Source: Centropus unirufus
Lineage: Eukaryota; Chordata; Aves; Cuculiformes; Centropidae
Direction of reading: 5' to 3'
Assembly (NCBI GenBank): GCA_013397695.1
Contig: VYZI01000035.1
Span: 2,509,805 to 2,573,804 of the forward strand
Length of the DNA stretch: 64,000 nt
Shown: positions 1-11,999 of the stretch, piece after piece
How positions within the stretch are numbered: the stretch's first letter is position 1
How the letters are laid out: every line of letters begins with the position of its first letter
The notes under the pieces: model-generated
What the model saw: the letters and a program-made list of their open reading frames with translations, nothing else
Databases searched by the model: none
What the model was told of the DNA's origin: nothing
Program-made: the position numbers and the translations under genes

Positions 1-3000
1 AAAATAAACAAAGTTTAAGGACCATTCCCAGAACATTGAATGGTATCAGAAAATGTAAAATGTAAAAATGCAAATCAGAAACATCAAAACACATCAGGAT
101 TTCAACTGGAGGAACAAACAAGCCATTATTTCTGTGCCAGAAAAGAGGTTACCCATAAGCCATCAGTTAGCCACACAGTCATCTACAGGCCAGCAGTTAG
201 TTTTGGTCTGGAGAATAACAGACACTGCTGCAGAGTATCTGTTGAAAATATCTTCATGGTAATCAGCACATGGTAGATTAAATGAGGTACCTCTTAACAC
301 AGAGTCCCCATAATCACCCTGGAAAAGTGCTTTTAAAATATTTGGCACTAGAGGCAGAACCTCAGACAGAGGATCATTTCCTTTATGAGCCAGTTTCATA
401 TGTCAAAAGCATTAAAAAAAAATAATGAAAAAGAAGAAAGAAAAAATGTTGTGGGTTTTTTTAGCCCTCTTCACTAACAGAGCTTGATGGTCCTCATTGA
501 AGAAGCATATTCCATCAAGTATCTACAGGAGTCCTGCATGGAAAACTAAGGACAATAGACTTCCAGAGCTACAGTCTGCCCTTTCTCCATGAGAGGCATT
601 TTAAATGAGCACAGCAGCCCAAGCCACATGGGAAAGCCTCCCTACCAGCCTGGCTGGGAAGAACCAAACTCCACAGAAGACTGCCATCAAGCCCCTAAAA
701 TCCTTATCAGTAACAGGACTTCCCTGAAGCACCCACAGCCACTGGTTGTCAGAAAAGCTTTGACTGCAAGGCATCTACTCCTGCTCTGAAAGTGCTGCCT
801 TGACCTTCCCTGAATTTCATATGTAGTTAAAGGACAGATTAGTGCACACACTCAGCCTATTTCTACATCACAAAACAGGCACAAATGGTTCAAGCCCCTT
901 CCTCCAGGCTACAAAGTACTCCAAATGTACAAATGTACTCCAGCTGCCAGCTCTCACTGGGACAAGAAGGTTTCCATACAAAGCAATGCTCACCAACATT
1001 ATTGGCCTAAATTTCCAAGACAGAGAATCCCACAATGATGTTTCTCACTATCATTGAGGTGGCTACCATCCAAAACATCATTTATTCTCAGGTCAGGAGC
1101 TTGAGTTTGGTCTTCAAATTAGATCTTGGAAAGTTAATTGGAGACACTGATGATGAAATAGAGACGGCAGAGGTAATGGTAATAATAACATCATCATGAT
1201 TCCATCATGTTGTTGAAAATGGCAGCCTCTAGGAAGAACAGGCACGTCTTAATGCTTCATTGTAGTTGCGTCAGGATCATCTGCAAGTTGCTAATCTTTT
1301 TTCTCAAATTCTCGACAGAAAGCAAACACCACATGCACACTGAACACTGGTTGAGGTCAATCACCAAACACATGAGGTGGGGTAAGGTCTGGTCTCTCTG
1401 CACATTTATCATGTGTCTCCCCAGCTTGCTGCCAGCTTCTGGACTTCTCCCCTCCTGCTGAAAGTCCACACTGCAGTTGCACCCCACTGAGTCTCCAAAG
1501 CCTCAGCAGATAAATCTTCCTAATTGGATCCACCCCACCCTTAACATGCTTTGACAAGCAGAGAAGTTCTCAAGGTGGACACCTTGCATCACAGGGTGCT
1601 GAACATCCAATTTAATGCTTGTCAGAAAAATGGGTAGGTCACATCTCCCCAGGCTGCTGATCCACATCTGTGGAACACAACCAGCCACTGGCTGCAGATC
1701 TTCAGTTTGTGCACCAGAAGGGGAGACCCAGTGCTGGCCACCATGCATCATCCTGCCATATGCCTCTCTGTGCCTCCAAAATCCAATGTGGCTGTGCCAA
1801 GCTGCTCTGCTGCTCCTGCCCTGAGTCAAAAGTGCTGTACCAGTGCACAGCTCCCTGGGACTGTCCTGGCCAAAGGCAGATGGATGTTTGAGCATCCTGC
1901 ACAGGCATCACACTACACATCTCCCGGTCACGTGCTCACCATTTGACAACTTTTTTAATTCTGGCAAGAGATGGAGAAAGCTACGTGAAATAAAAGAACT
2001 CCAATCTAAATAATGTCAGCGTATGCCAACTGAGGTTTGTTGCTGCTGAATTGAAAACATTAATTGAAAATGAAGTTTCACATAGCAAAGCATTACTTGC
2101 AGTTTTTCATCCTCAAACTCCTCTATGCACCGATTGAAAGTCAACTGCCATTTCAATCTGATTCCTGCAAATGTCTAGAAAGGTAAAACAACACAAAAAA
2201 AAAAAACAACCCACAATCCATGTTAGAGAGCATCAGGGCAAAGAACAAAGTAATCAAGAATAACTTTTCCTGATTTGAAGCTGCACTACCTGTTTCCCCT
2301 TATTTAAGATGAAAGCAAAACATAAGAGTTATAAAATAGCAACGCATCAGCTTACCAAAACAAACCCAGCAAATTACAAATCTATTCAGAAGGAGGGGGG
2401 ACAGGTGGGGGAAAGAGTATGTCTCGTTTATGAAACTATTATGGATAAGGAGAAAATGACTGCGGCTATAATATATTTCTATACCATTTTTATAACAAAA
2501 GTCTCAGAATGGCTTTTGGCATACGAAATCTACTATGAAGACTGCAATAAAACTGAGTGTACTGTAAAAGAGCCATCTCACATGTATCCCTAGAATTTAT
2601 GTTCAAATACTACTGTATTAAATTCTGTATTTTGTGGCTTGTGGAAAAATGATTTTACTTTATTAAATGGAATACACAATATATTGTTTCTCTGAAGGAA
2701 AGATATCCATATGAACACAAAGTAGTTCTTTTAAGATTAAAAAAAAAAATAGTTCAAATTGAAAGAAAATGGTTTGAGTGAGCACACTTCCTACTGTGAG
2801 TGAGCGTGTATACACACACATGTACAGCCCATTCCACCATGCTCAGCTGCCCTCATACCTCAGGTAGCTGTACAGCCCATGACAATTACAGTCATTTAAG
2901 AGTTTAAATCCTTGATGCTGTGTTTCTAGGGACATCCTAAGCTCCAATGGTTTTCATTGAAGAGGAAAGCTTTTGAGGGTGGGTTTTTTTTTTCACGTTA

Positions 3001-6000
3001 AAAAATGCTGCTCCCGATCAGACATCCCTCAAATGAATATAAACACCTCCTTCACAGCAACTGGAACAAGCAGATGTGTTGCGTGCTGGGGAGGTAACAC
3101 ACACAGAGTGGCACACATGTGAAGGACCAGTGATGGGCCACAAGGTGCGGTGTGTCACCATACAAGCCTGGGCATCATAGCCTGACACCGCTACCAACTT
3201 CTTTGCAAGAATTACAGACACCGCACAATTGAACCAAAGACCTATTAGATTCAGGCACAATCTTTTCAAGCCACAGCTCGGTTATCACTTTACGTCAGGA
3301 TAAGCCACTGCGGCCACCAAAGCAGCTGTCCCAGGCTCACCCCCTCTCCCCTTCCTCCCCCTCTTCATTTTTATTGTATTTTCTGTTGATCTTGTTCCCA
3401 CTGGGGATTGAGCTGCCCTACTGCAAATATGCCTGTGAACAAAAGGGAGGGAGATGGAAATGGGTGCCTGGGGCAGGCGGGAGGGAGACTTTCCATGTCC
3501 AATGCAGCTAAAACTGTTTGTCAAACAACAGCCGGAGTTGAAGCAACCAAGATGGTGTGTAAAGAGCAGAAAGTACCTTCGAGAAACATACTGAACACTA
3601 TCAAAATACCCAAGTCTTAAATAGACACATGAAGTATTTAAATGCTTTCACACTCATAACAAATTTTGTTTACTGCCCAGCATTTAAACAGCTTTTCCTC
3701 TGTTACTGTAAGATTGTTCCCAAACAGTGTGAATTTGATATTGCAATGAATAGTAGCACTTCAACTCCTATTTACAACCCATTCAGTGACATAATTCCAC
3801 AAATAGCATGCAGGATTTCCACACTTTATGAAATAAAACCTGTTCTTGGCTCAAAAGAAGTTGTGCAAATTAGCTGACAAAAATCACTTCCTTTTGTTTT
3901 TTTCTCTCTACTATAGAAAACTTCAGGAAAACAGGGAACCACCAACAAAGCAATACAAAAACTTCATTAAAACCATTAGAACTATCGAGCGTGGTTACCA
4001 TCCCACTCATAATTATATGCAAAATGCTCTGTATCCAAGGAAACGGTGTAGTAATGAAGTTGGAGACTACTGTATAAATGTACCTTCTAAATCACCACCA
4101 AGAATGTCTGTTCCGCAGGAACTGGCCAGTGTTTTAGTGTGTGATGCCCTGATTGCTTAGACATGCTACAGCTTAAGAACAAAAAGCTAACAAGCTACTT
4201 TTGCATAAAAGACCCTTTTGTCTGCCTTGTATGAACAGGCCCTTCATAGCATCTAGTTACGAGGTTCCTTCGCAGCATTGCAGCGTTCTCTAAGCCCATA
4301 TTCACCTTCATGAGAGTTGTTCAGAAATGTCCAATGATGGGCACTGATTAAACTGGATAACCAGCAAATAGTGAAGCAGAGATGCTGTCCTTTGCTCCAA
4401 CTTCTAAAAAAACTCAGATGTGCAACAGGAGAAATACTGGAACTCCAGTCTTCTCCAGAGCCCACTGGTCTGAAATCAATATTTCATTTTTTATTTCTTG
4501 CACCAAGCACTAACACAAACTGACTTATGACCACATTATTAAAATTTTTTTAAAAAATTAAATATATAAAATATATACACCTAACTCTCAGGGCTGCTTC
4601 CTAGAGAGAGGAGGGTCTACACTCAGGAGGCCAATGCAACCTGTACTTTGGTGTTAGCACTTAGATCACCATGTCAAATCCCTCACTTCTTTGCCTCAAT
4701 TTCAGCATACATTTGTTTACTTTCTTGATTTCTGCAGCAGCTTATTCCACCCAACAATAACTGAATGTAAAGCAGTTCCAGTCAGGTTAAACCACCCATT
4801 GCTTTGTGGATGAACTTTGGTATTCCTCCCTTCCAGTAGTCACGACAACTTTATAGGAGCACAGACCAACATCCACGCTTCTTCCATCAAGCATCCCTGT
4901 AATCTTTCTGTGTGACCTTTACATCCTGGTGGAACTGTATTCCTTTTGTTTCATTCTTTTCCATGACTGTAACACCCTTTGTAAAAGGAGACAGCCTAAG
5001 TTACATGTGTTATTTCCAGCATGGCCTCAGGTAGAGACAGCCAACTGCTAACGTAACCCAACTGCCTGCTCCTACCTGACTGCATGTACAGTCATAAAAC
5101 CCAGTCTGGATGCTCTGAGGCACTGTGCTCACTTCGTAAAAAAAGGTCCACCACCTTCATGCTGCCTCTGCTTTGGTGCCCTGACCCTTGTATCTCAGAA
5201 ACTTTACTCCTTTCCTGTTGTAACTCTTGTTGCGTCTATGCAAATCCAAAGAGAACTTGTCTGCCTTTCTCTTTCCACCCACACTGCTTTGAGGGGTCTT
5301 GCATCAGCAAATTCTATTGATTTCCTTACACCTCTCCTCTTCTAGAACAGCGTGGGTCTGATCCTCATATCTCAGAACCACAAACAGCTTCATCTCATAA
5401 AACACTTCACTGCTTTGTTTGGTGCTTTTTCCTCTGAAGCTCACTTTCACACACTACAATAACTGATCTTGCCCAATTAACCTTTTTAGCTGCTTCCTAT
5501 GCCTCAGACGTTTTCTCAAAAGGCTACTGAAATTAAGGCCATAGCTTTCTTTCACTACTCCTTTTTTCTCTCTTTTTGTCAATATATCCCAGTTTTACAC
5601 CATGCCCTAATGGCAATTTCTGCATTGTATCAATGTTGCTGCAAAATTGTCCTATAGTACCATAATTATCTGATGCTTCTCTAGATCACTGTTTAGATTG
5701 CTTTCTTTAAACCCCCTCTATAATTTCATAAATGAGTTACCAGATCAATTAAAAAAAATATTTTTAAGGGAACTGTCTTGCACTCTTGTACTTAAAGCAG
5801 TTGTGTAGCTGAAGTGGTTAAGCAAGTGAACTTTCTCATTCCCACTCCCTCTTATTCCACTCTCATTGTATTTCCAGCTCATCCACTTCACCATTGCTGG
5901 CTTTTATTATTTCTGCCTACAACCAATGCTGACCACAGCAGTAATCCTGAGCCTATCAATCCTCTCTCAAATGCCACATCAGAGGTAGAATTACTAGAAA

Positions 6001-7900
6001 AAACTTACACCACGAAAGACAAAACTCAGCAATGGTCAAAACCTGCCAGCACCCTTAGTCAGGCTCTTCCCACTTAACGCAATGAAGTTATGATTCCAAC
6101 CAAAGCCGGTTAATTCAGGAAACTCAAATCTGGAAGGGTGATGGGACATTTCAATAACTTTCCAGAGGTTACACCTGCTGCAGAGTCACCAAGAACTTAC
6201 AAGGAAGCAAATGCTGAGAGGATTCAAACTAATTTGATCTCTAAGAGGCGTGTGCTGAATGCAAAACTAAATATTAACTGCCTTCACAAGGTCCATCTCT
6301 AAAAGGGTAGCTCTCTGGACAGGTCAACAGGAGCCTCATTTCTAGAGGTACAAGGCACCTAAAAGGACGTTCAATGGGAATGTCACTGTTCATTACCATG
6401 GGAAAGTTGAGCTCTTCACCTCTCTGTTTCAGCTAACTTACTATGGTTCATTCTTATCTGCCTGCTGTGAATGTCATGAGGCTTCATTAGTTTTGGTCTG
6501 TAAAACACACTGAGATCCCCTGGACAATCTCTATACGCATTCACAGTAGGATCACTGCAAGATAATTTTCTTGGCAGTCCTGGAGTAAGCAGCAGGAGCA
6601 GCCAGCAGAGAACTCCAAAGATGAGGTATTTGAAGCGCTAAGCTGTAAGCAATCCCGATCTCTATCTGGAAGATCAAAAGTTTCAGGGACAGCATTTTGG
6701 TGCAACACATGTTGAAACTGATGTACGAGTTAAGAGTGTTTTTACATAACAACACTGGCAAGAACATTCTCTTCAACATATTTCAGCAAAAATAAAAGTC
6801 AATGCCACCCATCCCCGTTAAAATGGAGATAACTGGGGGGAAAAATGGAATAGAAATCAACAACACTAACAAAAGGACAATATGGTTCTGTTTTTTTAAA
6901 GTATCCCAAACAGCTTAAAGTTACCCAGACTTTAGTATTCAGTAATTCTTCAGGACACAGATTTATTTATTTATGGCTCAATAAAGAACTCCCAGTTCAG
7001 AGGCTTTCCAAAGAACAACTCTCCCCACTTCTACATGGCCACCTCAGCCAAATCACACTGCCATTTCTTATTCTGATGCAAATGCAGTTCAAATAACCCA
7101 ACTCTGCATTTTTTATCTATCCAATGAGCCTATCCTTAGGTCACTTAGTTGTGTCAGTTGAAATCACAACATTGCCACAGAGAAAAACCCAATCATTTGA
7201 TTTACTTTTTGGGACAAAGAAGAGAGAAGAAAAAACGCTCCTTATAAAAACATGGGTTTTGTTTGTGGTGCCCAATTCAAACCTCAGTGAAATCTGCATG
7301 AATTTAAACAGGAGCTGAACCGTGAGAAATGACACAATTTCATTAAGATCTTCATAGCAACCTTCAAGAAAGAATACCCTAAAAATATCTGACCATGCAC
7401 AGGCACATCATATTATGTATTTTTATATATATTATTAGGTCTTATCCAAAGTGTGCTGGAATGAGGGCTGAGATCTCATCGATCTCTATGGGCTTCAGAC
7501 ATTACTCTTTTGTAAAGTGAGCCTGGGTTCTGCCACTCTGGCTTTAGAAGGCATCCACACAAGGATATTCACAGAACTTCTCACAAAAGGGAAAACCCAT
7601 GAAGCTGAAGCCATCCATCAAAGGTACTGGATTTATTCCAGATGTGGGACTGGTTTTAATTAATTTGGAAGCATTTGAAGTATTTGCTCATTAAATATGC
7701 TTTGCAATTCACACCTGAACTTAATAGAATAAGAAACCCCAAATTTCAAGCCAAAATTATAATGCCTTATTAAAAAGACTCTGATATAACTTCTACAAAA
7801 ATTAGGCTCACATGAGGACAAGCATTACACCACTGTGAATGGCACTACACCAAGACTTAAAGCACATGGTTCCTGCACTTCCCATCCCCAGAAAAGCTCA
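1..7900. other. Unique non-coding sequence, no gene supported
   Basis: AT-rich sequence with no repeat family I recognise. The longest open frame, 130 codons on the minus strand at 1503-1895, resembles no protein family, has no supporting splice or promoter context and is overlapped by open frames on the other strand, so it is treated as chance. Small local structures are a 12-base direct repeat (TGTACAGCCCAT at 2821 and 2869) and an ATTT run at 6961-6974. Perfect POU octamers ATGCAAAT occur at 68, 5238 and 7076, but singly. It could be intron or intergenic DNA. Confidence 0.6.
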
Positions 7901-7901
7901 C

Positions 7902-8032
7902 CTTGACCAGGAGGAGTCACTGGTTGAAAGTTTTCCCACCTTCACTCAGCCCTGCACTTCTGCACAGAATACTACCCCGTGTGGCCATGCCCATCACCCA
8001 GGGTAATAACTTAAGTTCAAGGCAGACATCCT
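7902..8032 (-). other. Candidate minus-strand exon (splice-site based)
   Basis: Read on the minus strand, a pyrimidine-rich acceptor ending TATCCTTCTCTAG opens a 131-base segment that closes with CAAG|GTGAGC. One frame stays open for about 37 codons and then meets TGA just before the donor, so a coding role is doubtful and an untranslated or alternative exon is more likely if it is real. It lies in the direction of transcription from the candidate promoter near 11.8 kb. Splice-site pairs of this quality occur by chance in long introns, so confidence is low. Confidence 0.15.
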
Positions 8033-8559
8033 CTAGAGAAGGATAAAACAACTTAGGAGTAAATCTATGCGCCAAAGTATCAGCACTGGTTAAAAAATTG
8101 CGTATGATCATACAGTAGGAGATTCAAGCAGACAAGGAGGGAAAGCTGCTTTCTTCAACTTTTGAGGTCTCGAGACAACGCCTACCAGCCACCTGTCACC
8201 ACTGGACTCCACTTAACACAATCTATGAACATACTGCAGTCAACTACAGATGTGAGAATCAAACAAAAAGAACTTGTGGCCTCCTGCGTTTGTCAAGTTC
8301 ATATCAAAAACCTCCACTGAAGACACAAGGATGAATTTAGAGACATGCACCAGGGCTGGACCCACTCCTGCCCAAGTCAGGCAAGAGGGAGGTTATGAAC
8401 AGTGACCATCAAGCAGGTCCACATGCAGAAAACCACAGCCCCTCCAGTAGAGGAAATGCATAGACATGTTTCTGCTCTATCCAAACTTGTAACAGAATGC
8501 CAAGCATCCCAGAAGTGCAGCGTTCCTTGACTTAGCCTATGTTCCATCCCATGCAACCA

Positions 8560-8963
8560 CCGCTGGATGCTCCCAGCATCGGGAGGACCCGGGTTACATC
8601 GGATCCTTCCACTGCACACTGCAAATCCCTCCGTAGGCACTGGATCTGGTACTCCCTGGAACCAAACATTAACATAACGCAGCTCTTGTCTCCCCTCTAG
8701 TGGCTGACCCACCACAACCGCTTGCGTGTCTTCTGCTGCTGCTGCCAACAGCGCTGAGGGCTGGAGCGTGTCTCCTGGCAAAGCCACCACAAGCTGAGAT
8801 TGTGCGTCTCCCGAGCCTTGGGCTCAGTGCCACGGACAGGCAGAGATGTTGTCGCACAGGGAAAATGCACGAGACAGACATGAGCACATCTGGACAGAAG
8901 AACAGCTCCACGGGAGCCAAAGACTCCCAGTTGGGAGATGGAGTGAACAAAATCACCATTTAG
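8560..8963. other. CpG-elevated block with open frames on both strands
   Basis: By eye, about 15 CpG dinucleotides lie between 8570 and 8910, well above the surrounding DNA but probably short of a classical CpG island. A strong plus-strand acceptor, TTGTCTCCCCTCTAG, ends at 8700. After it, one frame stays open from 8701 to a TAG at 8961-8963 (about 87 codons, with a leucine run after the CTG repeats), but the first ATG in that frame is only at about 8874. Minus-strand frames are open over the same DNA (8669-8959 and 8377-8790), as expected when GC content rises. No protein family is recognised. It could be a last exon, a local CpG-rich regulatory site or an old insertion. Confidence 0.3.
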
Positions 8964-9245
8964 TATGAAGCACAGCTAAGTTAGGAACACTTTTTTTTAT
9001 TATTATTATTTCTCAGAGACTCAAAAGAATCACATATTTGCTGACTAAGAAACACTCAAACTTTTCTTCCCCAAAGACTAAGTTTTATATTGGACAACAA
9101 CAGTTTCGTCACTAAGGGTCAAAATTGATTCTAGTGATCCCTAGACAAGTTACTGTCACAGTGATCTCTAATCAGTTTTACCAAGTGCTACCAAACTGTG
9201 TGGGATGCTCTCCTGTTCAAAACCAGTCTACAAACATAAAAAAAA

Positions 9246-9308
9246 NNNNNNNNNNNNNNNNNNNNNNNNNNNNNNNNNNNNNNNNNNNNNCCCCCCCCCC
9301 CCCCCCCC
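9246..9308. other. Assembly gap (45 N) followed by poly-C run
   Basis: Forty-five N at 9246-9290 are followed directly by 18 C at 9291-9308 and then by an A-rich stretch; A residues also precede the gap. The homopolymer at the edge suggests that the missing bases are a C/G-rich simple sequence that defeated sequencing. Any frame called across it is not meaningful. Confidence 0.97.
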
Positions 9309-9659
9309 AAAAAAAAAACAAAAAACAAGGAGGAACATTTAAGTTTCTTTCCTTTGGTTGCCAGTGCTAAAATATGCTAACAGCATTAAGGCAAGGGACG
9401 ACTTGCAGAGCTCACAATCTGTATTCAGCATAATTAGCAGATGCCAATTTAACTTATTACTGCTTCTTCCTTACTATATTATAAAATGGATGTCAGTGAA
9501 AACCTGTTATCTAAATGACTGTTTTCACAGTGCTGATATAAAGCAACAATCATGGGAAAATAAAGTCACAGAGCATGTGTTAGGAAATATCTGATTTTGG
9601 AATGACATTATAAACACCTACAGTAAAGAAAGAAATTAATGCCTGCAGACAGGACTTAC

Positions 9660-9887
9660 CTCCTCCTTCATACTTTGCATTTTCAGTCTGTTTTTAAACT
9701 TAGTATATATTTTGGTGGCATTCCTAGTTATTCAAATAAGCAGTGCAACATTCAAAGTAAAGCCATATTACTAAATGAGGTTGCTCAACTGTTAGCCACC
9801 GATCATTTCAAAGCATGAGACATGAGCACCCTTAAGATACCTTTTCCATGCAAAGCAGTAACAGCTAGGAAGTAAGAACACAAATAC
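9660..9887 (-). other. Candidate minus-strand exon downstream of promoter
   Basis: On the minus strand a textbook acceptor (TTTCTTTTGCAG, with a branch-like ACTTAC upstream) begins a 228-base segment that ends GGAGGAG|GTAAGT, close to the consensus donor. All three frames contain stops in the body, but an ATG about 24 bases before the donor (frame M-Q-S-M-K-E-E) stays open into the splice site. This is compatible with a 5' untranslated exon carrying a start codon at its end. It lies 1.2 kb downstream of the candidate first exon and on the same strand. No homologue is recognised. Confidence 0.25.
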
Positions 9888-10565
9888 CTGCAAAAGAAAC
9901 CACAGTAAGTGCTAAAAAAATCAGCCTCTTCCACAATGCCCAATAACGGACTGTGCCACAGCTAAGGGGAGAGTTACCGAGTGCACTTCTGCTTGCAAAG
10001 CTGAAACACATTTTATAAAACAAAGCCCTCTTGAAATAAGAGGCTGTTGAAAGACGCATCCAGCACAGGCATGCATAAAAAAGCAGAGCACACCAAAGTT
10101 ATAGGTTAAATAGATTTCTATCATGTAAATGATGTAATGATCCAGTCTAGGCATCATTTGCTGCTACTTCTGCTTGGCGAAGGTACTTTCCCACTCATGT
10201 TTCTGCATATTTCAATGCAGTGCAAAAAACATTCTACTAAACTATCTTCTGACTCTTTGGGCTAAGTAAAAAACCGCTGTTAGGCTATGCTCCTCTGCAG
10301 CTTTAATCAATTTCAGGTATAACTTCATTTGTTATGCCTAACAGACAGTGTAAACTTCACTGCTCCCAAGAATTAAGAAAAAAAATAACATTTCATACTC
10401 TCCCATAAGCAGCCTATGTAAAGCACAGAAAAGAACTGCTGCACACATACCCCCAATTAAACTGGTCTCTGTGGAAACTAATAACTTTCCACAGTATGCA
10501 CTGTAATCCAAGTAATAATTTTAAACAGGCATAAGCTGCGGAGTGCTGAAGTATGGCATTCTTAC

Positions 10566-10721
10566 CTTGCAAAGAGTGTTTGAAGACCGTTAGTTACAGT
10601 AAAGAGGAGAACGTGCATGTTGCCAAGTATTTCCCATGTAAAGGGGATATGCTTTACCCCACACATGCGCACACACACCCAAACTGGGTGCACGCACACC
10701 CAAACTGGGTGCGTGTGCTTC
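10566..10721 (-). other. Candidate minus-strand exon with hairpin repeat
   Basis: On the minus strand, the acceptor CTCTTTCTCTACCTAG precedes a 156-base segment that ends TTTGCAAG|GTAAGAA. The segment begins with the CACCC/GGGTG tandem hairpin described separately, which would be unusual in a conserved exon. It sits between the candidate first exon and the candidate exon at 9660-9887, so it could be an alternative 5' exon. It may equally be a chance pairing of splice sites. Confidence 0.15.
10669..10718. repeat. Tandem self-complementary repeat, two 21-base units
   Basis: The 15-base sequence CACCCAAACTGGGTG occurs at 10676-10690 and again at 10697-10711. Each copy can fold on itself (CACCCA/TGGGTG with a three-base loop). 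The outer flanks, 10669-10680 and 10707-10718, are also complementary except for one base, so the whole array can form either two small hairpins or one large one. Alternating purine-pyrimidine GC/AC steps flank it. Confidence 0.85.
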
Positions 10722-11037
10722 CTAGGTAGAGAAAGAGGACCAGGAAAGATAAGCAGCAGTGATAATGCTGCCAGCTTTATGTCTCAATCAGTAGCGAGTA
10801 AAGCCGGAGGAACCATTTGCGATTAAGAGAAAAAATTCCAAGAAACATGGGGTTTTTTCTTCTCCTCTGGATTAAAAAAAAAAAAAAAAAAAGCTTTGCT
10901 TGGGTGACCTATAATACCCTAACAAGAAAATCTTCATAACCCACCTCCTTCCCGAGCCAGTTAGTTGCACATGTCAAATGACACTGCACAAACAATGCAC
11001 AAAGACTTGAACAAAAAAACATTAAAGAATCCCTTAC

Positions 11038-11805
11038 CTTTTAGTCAGAGTAAGTGACAGATAACAGGCATGAGAAACTCAGTTGGCACGGTTGCTGTAC
11101 ATATTTCTCTGCGGACTTCTCTTTAGTGGTCCCAAAAGCACTGAACATAAAAAACTCCAGGCTGCCTGCTTCATTCTTCAGCAACAGAGATACATGCTGT
11201 CACGGTAACGCGAAAAAGCAAAAAGAACTACAGATCTTAGTTTTTAAAGCCTTTGTGCTTATAGGGAAGAGGAGCAGAGAAAAGGAGGAACAGAGCAAAC
11301 ACTTTTTCTAAGAGAAATCTGATCGTGGCTGTTGAAGTAACCACAGCATAGAATCACTCAGTTTGAATTTCCCTGTTTGCAAGCTCCTTGGGAAAAAAAA
11401 ATATAAAATAGGTCTTTAGGGGAAAAAAAAAAAAATCGAATGCATGGATGGGGGGAAGGGAGAGGAGGAGGAGGAGGGTACTGCTCCTATGTGACATACA
11501 TATGGAATGAGCATTAGAACAATGCTGACAGGACAGCTAAGCAACTGCACTCTGGGGCAGCAGTTTTCAAAGCAGAGCTTTTGCAGCTTTGCAGAAAGGA
11601 GAAGAAAACAATAAAAAAAAAGGCGCCCTCCACAAAGGGGGGAAAAGACGAATAACGAAAGAAAAATAATAGAACAGAAAGGAGCTGCTAATTCAAGGAG
11701 AACTACTAGACTGAAAAAAAAAAAAAAAAAAGAAGAGTTGCCTAATTTCTGAAACGGGGGGCGGGTGGGAAATGCCGCGACTGCTTTCCAGAGATGCAAG
11801 TAAAA
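11038..11805 (-). other. Candidate 5' (first) exon, minus strand
   Basis: Read on the minus strand, this segment follows a TATA-like CATAAAA in a GC-rich setting and ends at AAAAG|GTAAGGG, a near-consensus donor whose last exon base is 11038. The interior is T-rich, with several upstream ATGs followed by short frames (for example 31 codons beginning M-K-Q-A-A-W), which is typical of a 5' untranslated region. An open frame of 176 codons at 11416-11946 runs through the poly-T and poly-pyrimidine tracts and starts upstream of the predicted transcription start, so I do not treat it as a protein. The start near 11805 is inferred from the TATA-like position, not seen. The host gene is not identified. 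Confidence 0.35.
11714..11731. repeat. Poly-A run (18 A)
   Basis: Eighteen consecutive A lie inside the candidate minus-strand 5' exon, where they read as poly-T. A 19-base A run at 10874-10892 lies in the following intron. Neither has a target-site duplication or SINE body that I can recognise. Confidence 0.9.
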
Positions 11806-11825
11806 GCCTTGATGTCTAGTGCACT

Positions 11826-11915
11826 TACATTTTATGCGGCGCGCAGTGGGTCCCCTCCTCCCTGCCTGCCTCCCTCCTTTCCTCCCTCCGCCCTCTCTGC
11901 CTAGGAAGCTCTCCC
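11826..11915 (-). promoter_or_regulatory. Candidate core promoter with TATA-like element
   Basis: On the minus strand a purine-rich GGAGG/GGAAAGGAGG tract (11850-11912) is followed by GCGCGCCGC and then CATAAAA at 11830-11836. CpGs cluster here (GCGGCGCGC, then CCGCGAC and GGGCGGG just downstream), which is rare in this AT-rich window. A start site about 25-30 bases downstream, near 11805, would give the candidate exon that ends at 11038. The evidence is motif-based only; no initiator match was used. Confidence 0.35.
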
Positions 11916-11999
11916 TCTCAAGGGACAAGAATTCCAGTGGACCCAATTAACACTGTACTTTGCTGGCTCCTTGGTATGATCGATATTAAATAAGCTGAG

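Noticed and set aside
1503..1895. 130-codon minus-strand open frame
   Set aside because: Overlapped by open frames on the plus strand and similar to no family I know.
8377..8790. 137-codon minus-strand open frame
   Set aside because: It lies in a GC-richer patch where all strands tend to be open, has no recognisable domain and conflicts with the opposite-strand frame from 8701.
11416..11946. 176-codon minus-strand open frame
   Set aside because: It is rich in runs coming from poly-T and pyrimidine tracts, begins upstream of the predicted start and shows no domain; it is more likely a by-product of the leader sequence.
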